Below are positions 54,405 to 63,804 of a DNA stretch of 64,000 nucleotides, one piece after another. Both the position numbers and the translations under genes were made by a program. The notes beneath the pieces were generated by a model. It was not told where the DNA came from. It saw only the letters and a list, made by a program, of their open reading frames with translations, and ran no database searches. Location: NCBI GenBank assembly GCA_017795025.1, contig CP051243.1, positions 1,240,001-1,304,000 on the forward strand, written 5' to 3'. Source of the DNA: Flavobacteriales bacterium (lineage in GTDB: Bacteria > Bacteroidota > Bacteroidia > Flavobacteriales > Schleiferiaceae). Within the stretch, counting starts at the first letter, position 1, and each line of letters begins with the position of its first letter.

Positions 54405-55100
54405 CTAATCTCCCGATTCGAAGGGCTTTAGAAATGTTTCTAAGACTTTAGAATCGTATCTATAAATAGACAGGTTAATAGTATCTTTGTCGTTAATTAA
54501 AAGCTGATCAGCCTTCGGGTTGCTCAGCTTTTTAATTTCTGTAAAGTTATACTTTTCGTAATTCCCAAAGGGATGAACCTTAGTAATACTGGCCTTATCT
54601 AAGCCCAAGCCGGTACTGAGCGCCGAATAACTTAAAATGGAGAAAAGGACTAGGCCAATTCCGTACTGCAAATAGCGGAAGGTCCCGAAGCTTTGATAGC
54701 CTTGCGCCAATTCTTGCAACTCTTCTAAATAAAAGCTTAAACCATCGTGCTGCAATCGGCGGTTTAAATGGAAGGCAGCTAAGGAGCCCAAAAGCAACCC
54801 CCCTAATAAAGAGGCTTGCCACAGTGCCGAATCTTTAAGCGGGAAGTACAAGTGGAAGTTTGACTGATATAAGCCCAAGTCGTTTTTAATCCATGCCAGT
54901 AAGAAATAAAGCAGGGCCCCAATGAGGAGAATAAAAAGCAGCAGCAAGCGGAAATAGCGACTTCGGAACTGACGCAAAGCTTCTAGCGATTCGGGCGAAA
55001 AGCCATCCATCTTGGCTTTTTTGGGCAAGAAGCGTTTCACCGCTCCTCTAAAAAGCGCAAATAGTACGGCTAAGGTTAAAAGTTCGAGAAGGAGTTTCAT
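54405..55100 (-). CDS. Membrane protein of unknown function
   Basis: A 231-residue protein with hydrophobic segments at about 1-20, 50-72, 95-112 and 145-165, and a soluble C-terminal tail of about 65 residues containing FTEIKKLSNPKADQLLIND. I recognise no family. Its start overlaps the stop of the pseudouridine synthase gene by 4 bp (ATGA-type), so panB, the pseudouridine synthase gene and this gene form one run on the minus strand. Confidence 0.65.
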   Translation of the reverse strand: MKLLLELLTLAVLFALFRGAVKRFLPKKAKMDGFSPESLEALRQFRSRYFRLLLLFILLIGALLYFLLAWIKNDLGLYQSNFHLYFPLKDSALWQASLLGGLLLGSLAAFHLNRRLQHDGLSFYLEELQELAQGYQSFGTFRYLQYGIGLVLFSILSYSALSTGLGLDKASITKVHPFGNYEKYNFTEIKKLSNPKADQLLINDKDTINLSIYRYDSKVLETFLKPFESGD

Positions 55101-55792
55101 GCCATGATCTTCGCATTAAAGATACGCCAAATTGCATCTTCTCCCGGATTGGCTGCTTTAAGATCAATATCCTCTTTGCTCACCGGATGTTCAAATTGCA
55201 ATCGGCCAGCATGGAGACTGATACTTGCATCATGATTGCTCCGGGCGAAACCATACTTTAAATCTCCCTTTATCGGACATCCAATCGCAGCTAACTGGGC
55301 TCTAATTTGGTGATGTCGTCCGGTATGTAGTTCTACTTCAAGTAAATGGTAGCGTTGTGAACTGGCAATCATCCGATATGTTAAGTCCGCCCGCTTGGCC
55401 TGTTTATCACTTTCGGGTCGTGGGAATGATCGATTTTTACGCGCATCCTTTTTGAGGTAATGCACCAATCGGTCTTCCTGCTTTTTGGGAGCGTTTTGCA
55501 CGACCGCATAATAATACTTGCGAATTTGCCTTTGCTCAAAGATTTTACTCATCCGCGCCAGCGCCTTTCCTGTTTTAGCAAAAACCACCATCCCGGAAGT
55601 GGGACGATCAAGACGATGCACGAGGCCGCAAAAAACATTTCCGGGTTTATTGTAAGTGTCGCGAATATAATCCCGCACCTTCTCCAACAAAGGCTTATCC
55701 CCGGTTATATCGCCCTGCACCAATTCACCGGCGAGCTTGTTTACAATAATCAGATGATTATCCTCGAACAAAATGCGCTCGGAAATTTGCAC
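55097..55792 (-). CDS. RluA-family RNA pseudouridine synthase
   Basis: A 231-residue protein with the catalytic aspartate in VHRLDRPTSGMVVFAKT and the usual second motif HTGRHHQIRAQLAAIGCPIKGDLKYG. There is no S4 domain, so it is a short RluA/TruC-type enzyme. The rRNA or tRNA target is not deducible. The start is GTG at 55792, in a TAGTG overlap with the panB stop. There is no earlier in-frame ATG, and the protein begins properly at QISERILFEDN. Confidence 0.92.
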   Translation of the reverse strand: MQISERILFEDNHLIIVNKLAGELVQGDITGDKPLLEKVRDYIRDTYNKPGNVFCGLVHRLDRPTSGMVVFAKTGKALARMSKIFEQRQIRKYYYAVVQNAPKKQEDRLVHYLKKDARKNRSFPRPESDKQAKRADLTYRMIASSQRYHLLEVELHTGRHHQIRAQLAAIGCPIKGDLKYGFARSNHDASISLHAGRLQFEHPVSKEDIDLKAANPGEDAIWRIFNAKIMA

Positions 55793-56610
55793 TAATACTG
55801 CTCTTTCTCATTAGGGAAATCAAGGCTCTTTACGTCGTGCACATAAGATTGGATGGCCGTTGAGATTTCGGTATACAGGTCTAAATAACGTCGTAAAAAA
55901 CGAGGATTAAATTCATGGGTCATGCCCAGCATATCGTGTAAAACCAATACCTGACCGTCTACTCCGGCGCCGGCCCCAATTCCAATAACCGGAATGGATA
56001 ATTCTTGCGCTACCTTCTCGGCTAAATCAGCTGGAATCTTTTCTAAAACCAAAGCAAAGCAACCTGCTTCTTCCAAAGCCTTGGCATCGCTGATTAGCTT
56101 TTCAGCTTCTGCCTCCTGACGGGCCCGAACGGTATACGTTCCAAATTTGTAAATACTTTGTGGGGTCAAGCCCAGATGCCCCATTACGGGAATACCTGCA
56201 GTTAAAATCCGCTCAATCGATTCTATAATCTCCACTCCGCCTTCCAGCTTAACCGCATGTCCTCCACTCTCCTTCATAATCCGAATGGCAGAACCTAAGG
56301 CCTCTTTAGAGTTTCCCTGGTAACTACCAAAAGGTAAATCCACTACTACCAAGGCACGTTCTATGGCACGCACTACACTGGAAGCATGGTAAATCATCTG
56401 GTCGAGGGTAATGGGTAAGGTAGTCTCGTGACCGGCCATAACATTGGAAGCACTGTCTCCCACTAAAATCACATCAATTCCCGCTTTATCAACAATGCCT
56501 GCTAAGGTGTAGTCATAGGCGGTTAACATGGATATTTTTTCACCCTGACGTTTCATTTCCTGAACCGAATTGGTGGTAACCTTTTTAAAGTCGGAGCTTG
56601 CTACTGACAT
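55792..56610 (-). CDS. panB: 3-methyl-2-oxobutanoate hydroxymethyltransferase PanB
   Basis: A 272-residue enzyme that adds a hydroxymethyl group from methylene-THF to 2-oxoisovalerate, the first step of pantoate synthesis. Family marks: [31 protein letters not shown] with the Mg2+ aspartate, [31 protein letters not shown], and [21 protein letters not shown]. The length is typical. It is divergent from the DUF4249-type lipoprotein gene and leads the pseudouridine synthase gene. Confidence 0.97.
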   Translation of the reverse strand: MSVASSDFKKVTTNSVQEMKRQGEKISMLTAYDYTLAGIVDKAGIDVILVGDSASNVMAGHETTLPITLDQMIYHASSVVRAIERALVVVDLPFGSYQGNSKEALGSAIRIMKESGGHAVKLEGGVEIIESIERILTAGIPVMGHLGLTPQSIYKFGTYTVRARQEAEAEKLISDAKALEEAGCFALVLEKIPADLAEKVAQELSIPVIGIGAGAGVDGQVLVLHDMLGMTHEFNPRFLRRYLDLYTEISTAIQSYVHDVKSLDFPNEKEQY

Positions 56611-56629
56611 AAATAATCTTTTCTAAGCG

Positions 56630-56645
56630 CAAATTTATACTTTTG
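56630..56645. promoter_or_regulatory. Back-to-back -7 boxes in the panB / DUF4249 intergenic region
   Basis: On the minus strand TAAATTTG (56637-56630) lies 19 bp before the panB ATG. On the plus strand TACTTTTG (56638-56645) lies 38 bp before the ATG at 56684. Both match TAnnTTTG and are immediately adjacent, so one promoter may exclude the other. Confidence 0.5.
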
Positions 56646-56683
56646 AAGCGTGTCCATTCGTTGGACCATCATTTACTCTGCAC

Positions 56684-57751
56684 ATGAAGAAAATTATTCT
56701 ATCCATCACTGCCTGTTTAAGTCTCCTTGCCTGCAATAATGAAATCGACATTAACGCTGAATATAAGGACATCACGGTGATGTACGGACTCTTAGATCCG
56801 AAATTAGATACCAATTACCTCCGTATTCAGAGAGGTTATTTGGGGGAAGAAGCGGCCAGTGCTTCCTTTGGCATCAGCGATTCTTTGTACTACGACAGTG
56901 CCGAGATCGACGTTTTTATTCGCGAATATCGTCCGGGTTCCACTACTATTGAAAAGGAAGTTCAGCTTATTTATGATGAAAATGTACCGGTAGACTCGGG
57001 CACTTACACCACCGAAGGGCATCATTTATACCGTATCCCCGATGGGTTTGATATCCTGAGAAGTAGGGAGTACGAAGTTTTAGTGCGTCGCAGTGACGGC
57101 ACCGAAGCTTATGCCCGTACCGGGATTGTGGGTAATATCGATATTCGTCGCCCGCTTTCTATTATTACGGCTCGCCTATTTGACGGCCGTATCGAATTTT
57201 GGATCAATCAAGATACCGAAGGCAATAACCCCGAAGCTACGGTGAAGATGATTGCCTATCAGCCCGTTATTTACTTCCATTACAAGGAAGTAGATCAGGC
57301 CGCTGGAACCGAAGAATTTAAAACGGCCACCATTCGCTTGCCTTTAGAAGAAAATCCGTTTGACCAGATCGAGATTTTGTATTCCTCCTCTCAGCTTTAT
57401 TCCGCTTTAGCCGACCGAATTGAAAAAGACCCCAGTAAAAACATTCTGCGCTTTTTCCAGGGAATGGACATTGAAATTACGGGAGCCTCCGAAGACATGA
57501 TGACTTTTATTGAGCTCAGCAAACCCGCCACGGGCGTTAATCAAAATCGTCCTCAGTTCGAACAAGTGGTAAATGGCACCGGTATTTTAACCTCCCGCAC
57601 CGTATCCCGTCGCAACGATATCAAATTACAATCTACCATCTATGACCGCCTTTTAGAAGCGGGCATCGTTTGCGACCTAAATTTCGCTCGGGTAGAATTA
57701 GGTGGGGCTGACACATGTTACTGCATCGACAATCAAAAAGTTTGTTTTTAA
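56684..57751 (+). CDS. Lipoprotein of the DUF4249 type
   Basis: A 355-residue lipoprotein (lipobox SLLAC, Cys17). The start of the mature part (ITVMYGLLDPKLDTNYLRIQRGYL) and later beta strands resemble DUF4249, a family of outer-membrane lipoproteins in Bacteroidota often found next to TonB receptors. No receptor gene is adjacent here. The last residues contain three close cysteines (CYCIDNQKVC), which could form a disulfide pair. A strong terminator follows 46 bp after the stop. Confidence 0.7.
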   Translation: MKKIILSITACLSLLACNNEIDINAEYKDITVMYGLLDPKLDTNYLRIQRGYLGEEAASASFGISDSLYYDSAEIDVFIREYRPGSTTIEKEVQLIYDENVPVDSGTYTTEGHHLYRIPDGFDILRSREYEVLVRRSDGTEAYARTGIVGNIDIRRPLSIITARLFDGRIEFWINQDTEGNNPEATVKMIAYQPVIYFHYKEVDQAAGTEEFKTATIRLPLEENPFDQIEILYSSSQLYSALADRIEKDPSKNILRFFQGMDIEITGASEDMMTFIELSKPATGVNQNRPQFEQVVNGTGILTSRTVSRRNDIKLQSTIYDRLLEAGIVCDLNFARVELGGADTCYCIDNQKVCF

Positions 57752-57797
57752 CTGACAGAGCGACACAAGCCTCACAAATAGTCAGCATAAAATATAG

Positions 57798-57826
57798 ATC
57801 CTGTCAGTATTGGCAGGATTTTTTTT
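57798..57826 (+). terminator. Rho-independent terminator before dnaK
   Basis: A 9-bp stem ATCCTGTCA/TGGCAGGAT (one G-T pair) with a GTAT loop is followed by eight T. It ends the DUF4249-type gene and insulates dnaK. Confidence 0.93.
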
Positions 57827-57853
57827 GTCCCAGGCGCTTGGCACAAGCTTTGT
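57820..57853 (+). promoter_or_regulatory. dnaK promoter region, sigma-A-like and sigma54-like readings
   Basis: Two readings overlap. A TTTG at 57824-57827 and AAGCTTTG at 57845-57852, 17 bp apart, fit the Bacteroidota housekeeping TTTG/TAnnTTTG promoter with one mismatch. TTGGCACAAGCTTTGT at 57838-57853 fits the sigma54 -24/-12 consensus, with only the final C replaced by T. Neither a CIRCE inverted repeat nor another heat-shock operator is visible before the ATG at 57903. Confidence 0.5.
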
Positions 57854-57902
57854 CCTTTGGAAGGCGAACAAAAGAGCTAACCATTAAAAATCAATTATAG
57901 CC

Positions 57903-59813
57903 ATGGGAAAAATCATTGGCATTGACTTAGGAACTACCAACTCTTGCGTTGCCGTGATGGAAGGTAACGAGCCGGTTGTAATTCCAAATAGCGAAGGAAA
58001 ACGTACCACCCCATCCGTAATCGCATTCGTAGAAGGTGGCGAGCGTAAAGTAGGTGACCCTGCCAAACGTCAGGCGATCACCAATCCACATAAAACGATC
58101 AGCTCCATTAAGCGTTTCATGGGTTCTTCTTTCACCGAAGTAGAGAAAGAGGCAAGCCGTGCAGCCTATAAAGTTGTGAAAGGCGACAATAATACCCCCC
58201 GAGTAGAAATTGACGAGCGCAAATATACCCCTCAGGAAATCTCAGCAATGGTTCTTCAAAAAATGAAGAAGACCGCCGAGGATTACTTAGGTGAAGAAGT
58301 AAGTGAAGCGGTAATTACCGTACCTGCTTACTTTAACGATTCTCAACGTCAGGCTACCAAAGAAGCGGGTGAAATCGCCGGCTTAAAGGTGCGTCGTATC
58401 ATCAACGAACCTACCGCGGCTTCTCTAGCTTACGGTATCGATAAAAAAGGTACAGACCAAAAAGTAGCCGTATTTGACTGTGGTGGTGGTACCCACGATG
58501 TATCCATCCTAGAACTTGGCGATGGTGTATTTGAAGTATTATCTACCGATGGTGACACCCACCTTGGTGGTGATGACTTTGACCAAGCCATTATTGACTG
58601 GCTGATTGAGGAGTTTAAAGCCGAAGAAGATTTTGATTTAGCCAAGGACGCTATGGCCTTACAGCGCTTGAAAGAAGCGGCTGAGAAAGCCAAAATCGAA
58701 TTGTCTTCTTCTAGCGAAACGGAAATCAATCTTCCTTATATCACCGCTACTGCAAGCGGTCCTAAGCACTTAGTTCGCAAATTATCTCGTTCTAAGTTTG
58801 AGCAACTAGCACACGACCTTATCGATCGTACCATTGCTCCATGTAGAACTGCACTTAAGAATGCCGACCTTGATGTATCAGACATTGACCAGGTAATCTT
58901 AGTAGGTGGTTCTACCCGTATCCCTGCCGTACAGGAAGCAGTAAAGAAATTCTTTGGAAAAGATCCTTCTAAAGGGGTAAATCCTGATGAAGTGGTAGCC
59001 CTTGGTGCTGCTATTCAAGGTGGTGTTTTGGCCGGAGACGTTAAGGATGTATTGTTATTAGACGTTACTCCTCTGTCTTTAGGTATCGAAACTATGGGCG
59101 GCGTATTCACTAAGCTGATTGAAGCGAATACCACCATTCCTACCAAGAAATCAGAAACCTTCTCTACCGCGAGTGACAATCAGCCTGCAGTGGACATCCA
59201 CGTATTGCAAGGCGAGCGCCCAATGGCGAAGGATAATAAAACCATCGGTAACTTCCAGTTAACAGATATTCCACCTGCACCTCGCGGAGTTCCTCAAATC
59301 GAAGTGAGCTTTGATATTGATGCGAATGGTATCTTGAATGTAAGTGCTAAGGATAAAGCCACCGGAAAAGAGCAAAGTATTCGTATTGAAGCTTCCTCCG
59401 GATTAAGCAAAGAGGAAATCGAGAAAATGAAGCAGGAAGCCGAAGCTAATGCTGATGCTGATAAACAAGCCAAAGAGCGCGTTGACAAGCTAAACGAAGC
59501 AGATGCGATGGTTTTCCAAACCGAGAAGCAATTAAAAGAGTTCGGCGACAAACTGTCGGATGATAAAAAAGCGCCCATCGAAACTGCTTTAGAAGCTTTA
59601 AAGAAAGCCCATGGTGCGCAAGACCTTGACGGTATTACTGCCGCCATGGAGCAAATTAATGAGGCTTGGAAAAATGCTTCCGAAGAAATGTACAAAGCCC
59701 AACAAGAAGGTGCTGGCGCTGATGCCAATGCCGGAACCGAAGGGGCTGCGCAAGATTCCAATGGCGGTGACGACGTGACCGACGTTGAATTTGAAGAAGT
59801 TGACGATAAATAA
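57903..59813 (+). CDS. dnaK: Chaperone protein DnaK (Hsp70)
   Basis: A 636-residue protein. The ATPase domain is complete: [14 protein letters not shown] at the start, the [12 protein letters not shown] hinge, and [11 protein letters not shown]. The phosphate-2 loop reads [10 protein letters not shown], a form common in flavobacterial DnaK. The substrate-binding domain begins near 395 with [17 protein letters not shown], and the helical lid ends in a Gly/Ala-rich linker and the acidic terminus [13 protein letters not shown], expected for cytosolic DnaK. It is monocistronic here, without dnaJ or grpE next to it. Confidence 0.98.
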   Translation: MGKIIGIDLGTTNSCVAVMEGNEPVVIPNSEGKRTTPSVIAFVEGGERKVGDPAKRQAITNPHKTISSIKRFMGSSFTEVEKEASRAAYKVVKGDNNTPRVEIDERKYTPQEISAMVLQKMKKTAEDYLGEEVSEAVITVPAYFNDSQRQATKEAGEIAGLKVRRIINEPTAASLAYGIDKKGTDQKVAVFDCGGGTHDVSILELGDGVFEVLSTDGDTHLGGDDFDQAIIDWLIEEFKAEEDFDLAKDAMALQRLKEAAEKAKIELSSSSETEINLPYITATASGPKHLVRKLSRSKFEQLAHDLIDRTIAPCRTALKNADLDVSDIDQVILVGGSTRIPAVQEAVKKFFGKDPSKGVNPDEVVALGAAIQGGVLAGDVKDVLLLDVTPLSLGIETMGGVFTKLIEANTTIPTKKSETFSTASDNQPAVDIHVLQGERPMAKDNKTIGNFQLTDIPPAPRGVPQIEVSFDIDANGILNVSAKDKATGKEQSIRIEASSGLSKEEIEKMKQEAEANADADKQAKERVDKLNEADAMVFQTEKQLKEFGDKLSDDKKAPIETALEALKKAHGAQDLDGITAAMEQINEAWKNASEEMYKAQQEGAGADANAGTEGAAQDSNGGDDVTDVEFEEVDDK

Positions 59814-59836
59814 TTATCGACGCTGAATATTTTTCA

Positions 59837-59867
59837 AAACCCCGGCGATCATTGTCGGGGTTTTTTT
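59837..59867 (+). terminator. Rho-independent terminator after dnaK
   Basis: AAACCCCG and CGGGGTTT form the stem around a short loop, followed by seven T. It sits 24 bp after the dnaK stop and 27 bp before the tpx start. Confidence 0.94.
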
Positions 59868-59893
59868 GTTCCACTTAAAAACAACCTAAAACT

Positions 59894-60394
59894 ATGGCTC
59901 AAATTAGCTTGGGAGGAAATCCCATTCAAACTCAAGGAGAATTACCCCCAATTGGAACCGAAGCTCCAGACTTCAGTTTAGTAGATACCAATTTAGAAAG
60001 TCGCAAGCTTAGTGAGTTTCGAGGTAAGATGGTAGTATTAAACATCTTCCCTAGCGTCGATACCGGCGTTTGTGCGGCCTCGGCTCGAAAGTTTAATGCC
60101 GATGCCGCCGGAAAAGACGGCGTAGTGGTATTAAATATTTCCCGCGATTTACCCTTTGCCCATAAGCGCTTTTGTGCTGCAGAAGGCATTGAAGATGCCA
60201 TTGGCCTGAGTGAATTGCATGATCATGATTTTAGCGCTAAGTATCCCGTGCGCATGTTAAATGGCAAATTGCAGAGTCTGTTCTCCCGTGCAGTAGTAAT
60301 TGTGGATGGAGAAGGCAAAGTAAAATACGCGGAGCAAGTTCCCGAAATTGGACAAGAACCCAATTATGAGGCGGCGCTTGCCGCCCTTGCCTAA
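59894..60394 (+). CDS. tpx: Thiol peroxidase Tpx (atypical 2-Cys peroxiredoxin)
   Basis: A 166-residue protein that reduces peroxides with thioredoxin as donor. The peroxidatic cysteine is Cys60 in FPSVDTGVCAAS, and the resolving cysteine is Cys94 in KRFCAAEG, both at standard Tpx positions. The N-terminus ISLGGNPIQTQGELP is typical. It is convergent with a thioredoxin gene, separated only by a shared terminator, so reductant and enzyme are encoded side by side. Confidence 0.96.
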   Translation: MAQISLGGNPIQTQGELPPIGTEAPDFSLVDTNLESRKLSEFRGKMVVLNIFPSVDTGVCAASARKFNADAAGKDGVVVLNISRDLPFAHKRFCAAEGIEDAIGLSELHDHDFSAKYPVRMLNGKLQSLFSRAVVIVDGEGKVKYAEQVPEIGQEPNYEAALAALA

Positions 60395-60403
60395 GTAGAT
60401 AAA

Positions 60404-60440
60404 ATAAAAAAGCCCGCTCAATTCGAACGGGCTTTTTTTT
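60404..60440. terminator. Bidirectional terminator between tpx and the thioredoxin gene
   Basis: AAAAAAGCCCG and CGGGCTTTTTTT flank an 11-nt loop. The A tract on one side and T tract on the other let it work for both convergent genes. Confidence 0.93.
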
Positions 60441-60455
60441 AGTTCCAATAAAGAA

Positions 60456-60770
60456 CTATAATTTATCCATTATGCTGCGTAAGTAGTCCTCCTTATTGCT
60501 GGCACTTCCTTCAACCAATTCGCCATCTTTAAATACGGCTAAGAAAGGAAGGTTATCTACACCGGCCATTTTACGGGCTTCAGGGTTTTGCTCGGCATTG
60601 ATATCTATAAATACCTTATCCGAATGCTCTTCCTCGTTGCTCACGCGCTTATACTTGGGCGCAAATAACTTGCAACTGCCACACCAGTCGGCGTAATACT
60701 TTACAACTACTTTCGAATTATTAGCGAGGATATCTTTAAACTCGCTATCATTTACAACTTGTACTGCCAT
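60456..60770 (-). CDS. Thioredoxin family protein (WCGSC active site)
   Basis: A 104-residue single-domain thioredoxin. The active site is WCGSC (Cys30, Cys33) in place of WCGPC, followed by the usual K-x-x-A-P helix. The cis-proline is in DNLPFLAVFKDGE. The serine should shift the redox potential slightly. It is cytoplasmic, with no signal peptide. It may be the electron donor to the neighbouring Tpx, but the classic thioredoxin is probably elsewhere. A TATATTTG -7 box lies 21 bp upstream on the minus strand (60798-60791). Confidence 0.92.
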   Translation of the reverse strand: MAVQVVNDSEFKDILANNSKVVVKYYADWCGSCKLFAPKYKRVSNEEEHSDKVFIDINAEQNPEARKMAGVDNLPFLAVFKDGELVEGSASNKEDYLRSIMDKL

Positions 60771-60848
60771 GTCTTTCTTGATTTGTGGTACAAATATAAT
60801 ATATGCATTCGCTATTGAATATTATATCCAATAGTTATTAATTATACC

Positions 60849-61739
60849 TCATTGGAAATGCTCGCGATAAAGGAAGCGCACAATCCCATCGGCCAAGCCT
60901 TTTTTAGGAACAATCATTTCCTCACTACCCGACCATTTCATGGCATTGATGTATATCTTGAGGGCATGCGGTAAAACGTCGGTCCGGTCGGGGTTTAGGT
61001 CAAATTCAATCATCCGCTGATCGGCATCAAAACTCAAAATTTGCTCACGGATACGGCGTAAACCTTTTAAGCTCATGGTTTCCCCCTTACGTTTTTGGGC
61101 CAATTTAAAAGTCCGGTTAATATTACCTCCCGACCCTACCATCAGAACTTCCTTATAGTCCGCTGTTTTCTCTTCAATCCATTCCTGCATTTCCTGCCAG
61201 CGCTTCTTCTTCACCAAATCTTTCAGCAGGCGGATTGTTCCTATTTTAAAAGAACGACTGCTTTGGATTTCACCTTTATGAAAAAGGGTTAATTCGGTAC
61301 TACCCCCCCCTACATCGATGTAAAGAAAGGTCTCGTGCATCTCGGCGAGATCGCCAATCATATCCGAACTAAAAATCATGCGGGCTTCTTCCTTGCCACT
61401 AATCAGCTCAATATTGACGCCCGATTCCTTGTAGATTTTTTCCACTACTTGAATCCCATTTTTAGATTCCCGTAAAGCGGAAGTGGCACAGGCGCGATAC
61501 TTCTCCACTCCATGGACCTTCATAATCTTTCGATAGGCCGCCATGCCCGTTACTAATCGCTCGATATTCTCTTCACCAATCTGACCATCTGCGAAAGCAT
61601 CCGGACCTAAGCGAATAGGTAAACGCGTTAAGGAGGATTTCTTAAATAATACTTTATCTCCAGACTCGATCACATTGGAAACCAATAAGCGAACAGAGTT
61701 GGAGCCGATATCGATCCCGGCTAGTTTATGAATTTTCAC
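60849..61739 (-). CDS. ppx: Exopolyphosphatase / GppA family phosphatase
   Basis: A 296-residue protein with an actin-like fold. Phosphate-1 loop GIDIGSNSVRLLV, the ALRESKNG region, and the phosphate-2 loop YIDVGGGSTELTLF with the catalytic Glu upstream in SGKEEARMIF. It is the short form without the C-terminal HD domain, common in Bacteroidota. Expected to hydrolyse polyphosphate and/or pppGpp. It is coupled to ppk1 (4-bp overlap), so synthesis and breakdown of polyphosphate are controlled together. Confidence 0.93.
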   Translation of the reverse strand: MKIHKLAGIDIGSNSVRLLVSNVIESGDKVLFKKSSLTRLPIRLGPDAFADGQIGEENIERLVTGMAAYRKIMKVHGVEKYRACATSALRESKNGIQVVEKIYKESGVNIELISGKEEARMIFSSDMIGDLAEMHETFLYIDVGGGSTELTLFHKGEIQSSRSFKIGTIRLLKDLVKKKRWQEMQEWIEEKTADYKEVLMVGSGGNINRTFKLAQKRKGETMSLKGLRRIREQILSFDADQRMIEFDLNPDRTDVLPHALKIYINAMKWSGSEEMIVPKKGLADGIVRFLYREHFQ

Positions 61740-63790
61740 TTACCTCTTTTTAATTGCTTTTTCACGTAATCGTACATCGCGTACTGCGAGCGGATTTTAG
61801 GTCCACGGATTTGGCGGTATTCATTATCCAGGGCGGCATTATGCCAACGCGACTTCACATTATCCTTCCAAATAATCTCGAAGTGATCCCGTAACTGTCG
61901 CTTCACTGTTTCGTCGAACACCGGAGTCGTAACCTCCACCCGATAATCCAAGTTGCGCGGCATCCAGTCGGCCGAACCTAAATAATACTTAGGATTGCCT
62001 CCATTCTCAAAGATAATTAATCGGGAATGCTCTAAGAACCGGTCTAGGATAGAAATCGCTTCGATATTTTCACTGAGGTTTTTCTGACCAGGCACCAAAG
62101 AGCAAATTCCGCGAATCACCATTTGCACCTGCACCCCATAAGCACTGGCTTCGTAAAGTTTATCAATGAGCTTCACATCCGAAAGGGAGTTGAGCTTAAT
62201 GCGAATACCTGAAGCCAATCCTTTCTTGGCATTTTCAATTTCCTTCTCAATCAACTTAATAAAGCCCTTGCGGGTATCATGCGGCGATACCAGTAAATGC
62301 CGGTACTTTTTGATTTTATAATTATTGCGGAGGAAGTCGAATAAACGGGCCACATCCTTGGTAATCCGACGATCGGCAGTAAGTAAATGATAATCGGTAT
62401 AAAGCTTTGAGGTGCTCTCGTTAAAGTTACCGGTGCCAACGGTAGCATAGAGTTGCTCTTTTCCTTCCTTCTCTTTGGTGATGAGGATAACCTTGCTATG
62501 CACTTTTAAACCTTGCACCCCAAAGATGACATTCACCCCTTCACTTTGGAGAACTTCGGTCCACTGAATATTATTTGCTTCATCGAAGCGGGCCTGCAGT
62601 TCAATTACCGCCGTAACCTCCTTCCCATTTTTTGCGGCATTCACCAGCGCAGAGATTACCCGCGAATCGGAGGCCATACGATACAAGGTGATATCGATGG
62701 AGCGCACCTCCGGGTCAATGGCCGCTTCGCGAAGGGTACGGATGATATAACTGAAATTGTGATAGGGCAAGAAGAGCAAAATATCCTTGCGTTCCAGCAC
62801 TTCCAGAATACTGCGGTCCATATCCAAATCGGGATGGGCCAGCTGTGGAAGTTTCTCAAATTCAAGCTCTTGATTCCCCAAATTAGGGAATTTAATGAGG
62901 TCTTTTTTATTGTGATAACGACCCCCGGCAATAAGGCTGTCGTAGCTATCCAACTCCATTTCTCCAATTAAATACTGGAGGGTTTCCTCGGCGATTTCCT
63001 TATCAAAAACAAAGCGTACGGGATCTCCCGAGCGACGATTCTTTACCGAGCGGGTCATTTTTTCTAAGAAGCTCTTCGAAACATCATCATCCAAATCTAG
63101 TTCGGCATCCCGCGTAATTTTCACGGTATGGGCTTCAATACGATCAATATTGTATATAAAAAGGATGTACTCCAAATTGTAGCGAATCACATCCTCGAGG
63201 TACATCACGTATTGTTTGCCGTAGCGGGGCAAACTCACAAAGCGACCTACTTGCTCGCTCGGTACCTCAATAAGGGCAAACCGTGGCGAATCGGGCGCCT
63301 GCTTCTCGTACATGCGTATCGCCAGATAGATAGACTTATCCCGTAACTCCGGCAGCTCCTCGCTTTGTCCGAGCATTAAGGTAAAAACCGTTGGACTTAC
63401 TTTATCGATAAAGAATTTCCGAACAAATTCCTGCTGACCAGCGGTTAGGTCTTTTTCATTAACAATCTCAATTTCTGCCGAAGAAAGCTCCTCCATCAAC
63501 TGATCGTTGATCTCTTGGGAGCGCTTTTGCATTTCCTGAACCTTCTCCGAAATCTCCAAGAGCACTTGCTCTGGTTCCTGATCACCTAAACGTTCTTGCT
63601 TCTTGTCGGTAAGCTGCGCTAATCGCTTCATGGAAGCATATCGCACCCTAAAAAACTCGTCCATATTGGAGGAGAAAATTCCCAGAAAGCGCAAACGTTC
63701 AATAAGGGGATTATTCTCCTTATCCAAAGCCTCTTGCAAGACTCTTTCGTTAAAGGCCAACCAAGAAATATCGCGGGCTATAATCCGCAT
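61736..63790 (-). CDS. ppk1: Polyphosphate kinase 1
   Basis: About 684 residues from the ATG at 63790 (MRIIARDISWLAFNERVLQ). A GTG at 63808 would overlap the upstream stop (GTGA) and add six residues, so the start is uncertain. The enzyme makes polyphosphate from ATP at the inner membrane. The N domain holds FLGIFSSNMDEFFRVR. The phosphohistidine site GLKVHSK is near residue 430 and the second histidine, in FLEHSRL, is near 587, both in phospholipase-D-like domains. ELQARFDEANNI is a strong family signature. It is followed by ppx and preceded by a SixA-like gene. Confidence 0.97.
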   Translation of the reverse strand: MRIIARDISWLAFNERVLQEALDKENNPLIERLRFLGIFSSNMDEFFRVRYASMKRLAQLTDKKQERLGDQEPEQVLLEISEKVQEMQKRSQEINDQLMEELSSAEIEIVNEKDLTAGQQEFVRKFFIDKVSPTVFTLMLGQSEELPELRDKSIYLAIRMYEKQAPDSPRFALIEVPSEQVGRFVSLPRYGKQYVMYLEDVIRYNLEYILFIYNIDRIEAHTVKITRDAELDLDDDVSKSFLEKMTRSVKNRRSGDPVRFVFDKEIAEETLQYLIGEMELDSYDSLIAGGRYHNKKDLIKFPNLGNQELEFEKLPQLAHPDLDMDRSILEVLERKDILLFLPYHNFSYIIRTLREAAIDPEVRSIDITLYRMASDSRVISALVNAAKNGKEVTAVIELQARFDEANNIQWTEVLQSEGVNVIFGVQGLKVHSKVILITKEKEGKEQLYATVGTGNFNESTSKLYTDYHLLTADRRITKDVARLFDFLRNNYKIKKYRHLLVSPHDTRKGFIKLIEKEIENAKKGLASGIRIKLNSLSDVKLIDKLYEASAYGVQVQMVIRGICSLVPGQKNLSENIEAISILDRFLEHSRLIIFENGGNPKYYLGSADWMPRNLDYRVEVTTPVFDETVKRQLRDHFEIIWKDNVKSRWHNAALDNEYRQIRGPKIRSQYAMYDYVKKQLKRGK

Positions 63791-63804
63791 GTGTGCCGGA
63801 AAAT

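Noticed and set aside
57903-59813. GGGTHDVS in DnaK in place of GGGTFDVS as a possible defect
   Set aside because: This histidine variant is common among flavobacterial DnaK proteins and the rest of the ATPase domain is intact.
60456-60770. WCGSC active site of the thioredoxin as an unusual enzyme
   Set aside because: The CxxC pair is intact and a serine at this position occurs in many thioredoxin-family proteins; not enough for a separate finding.
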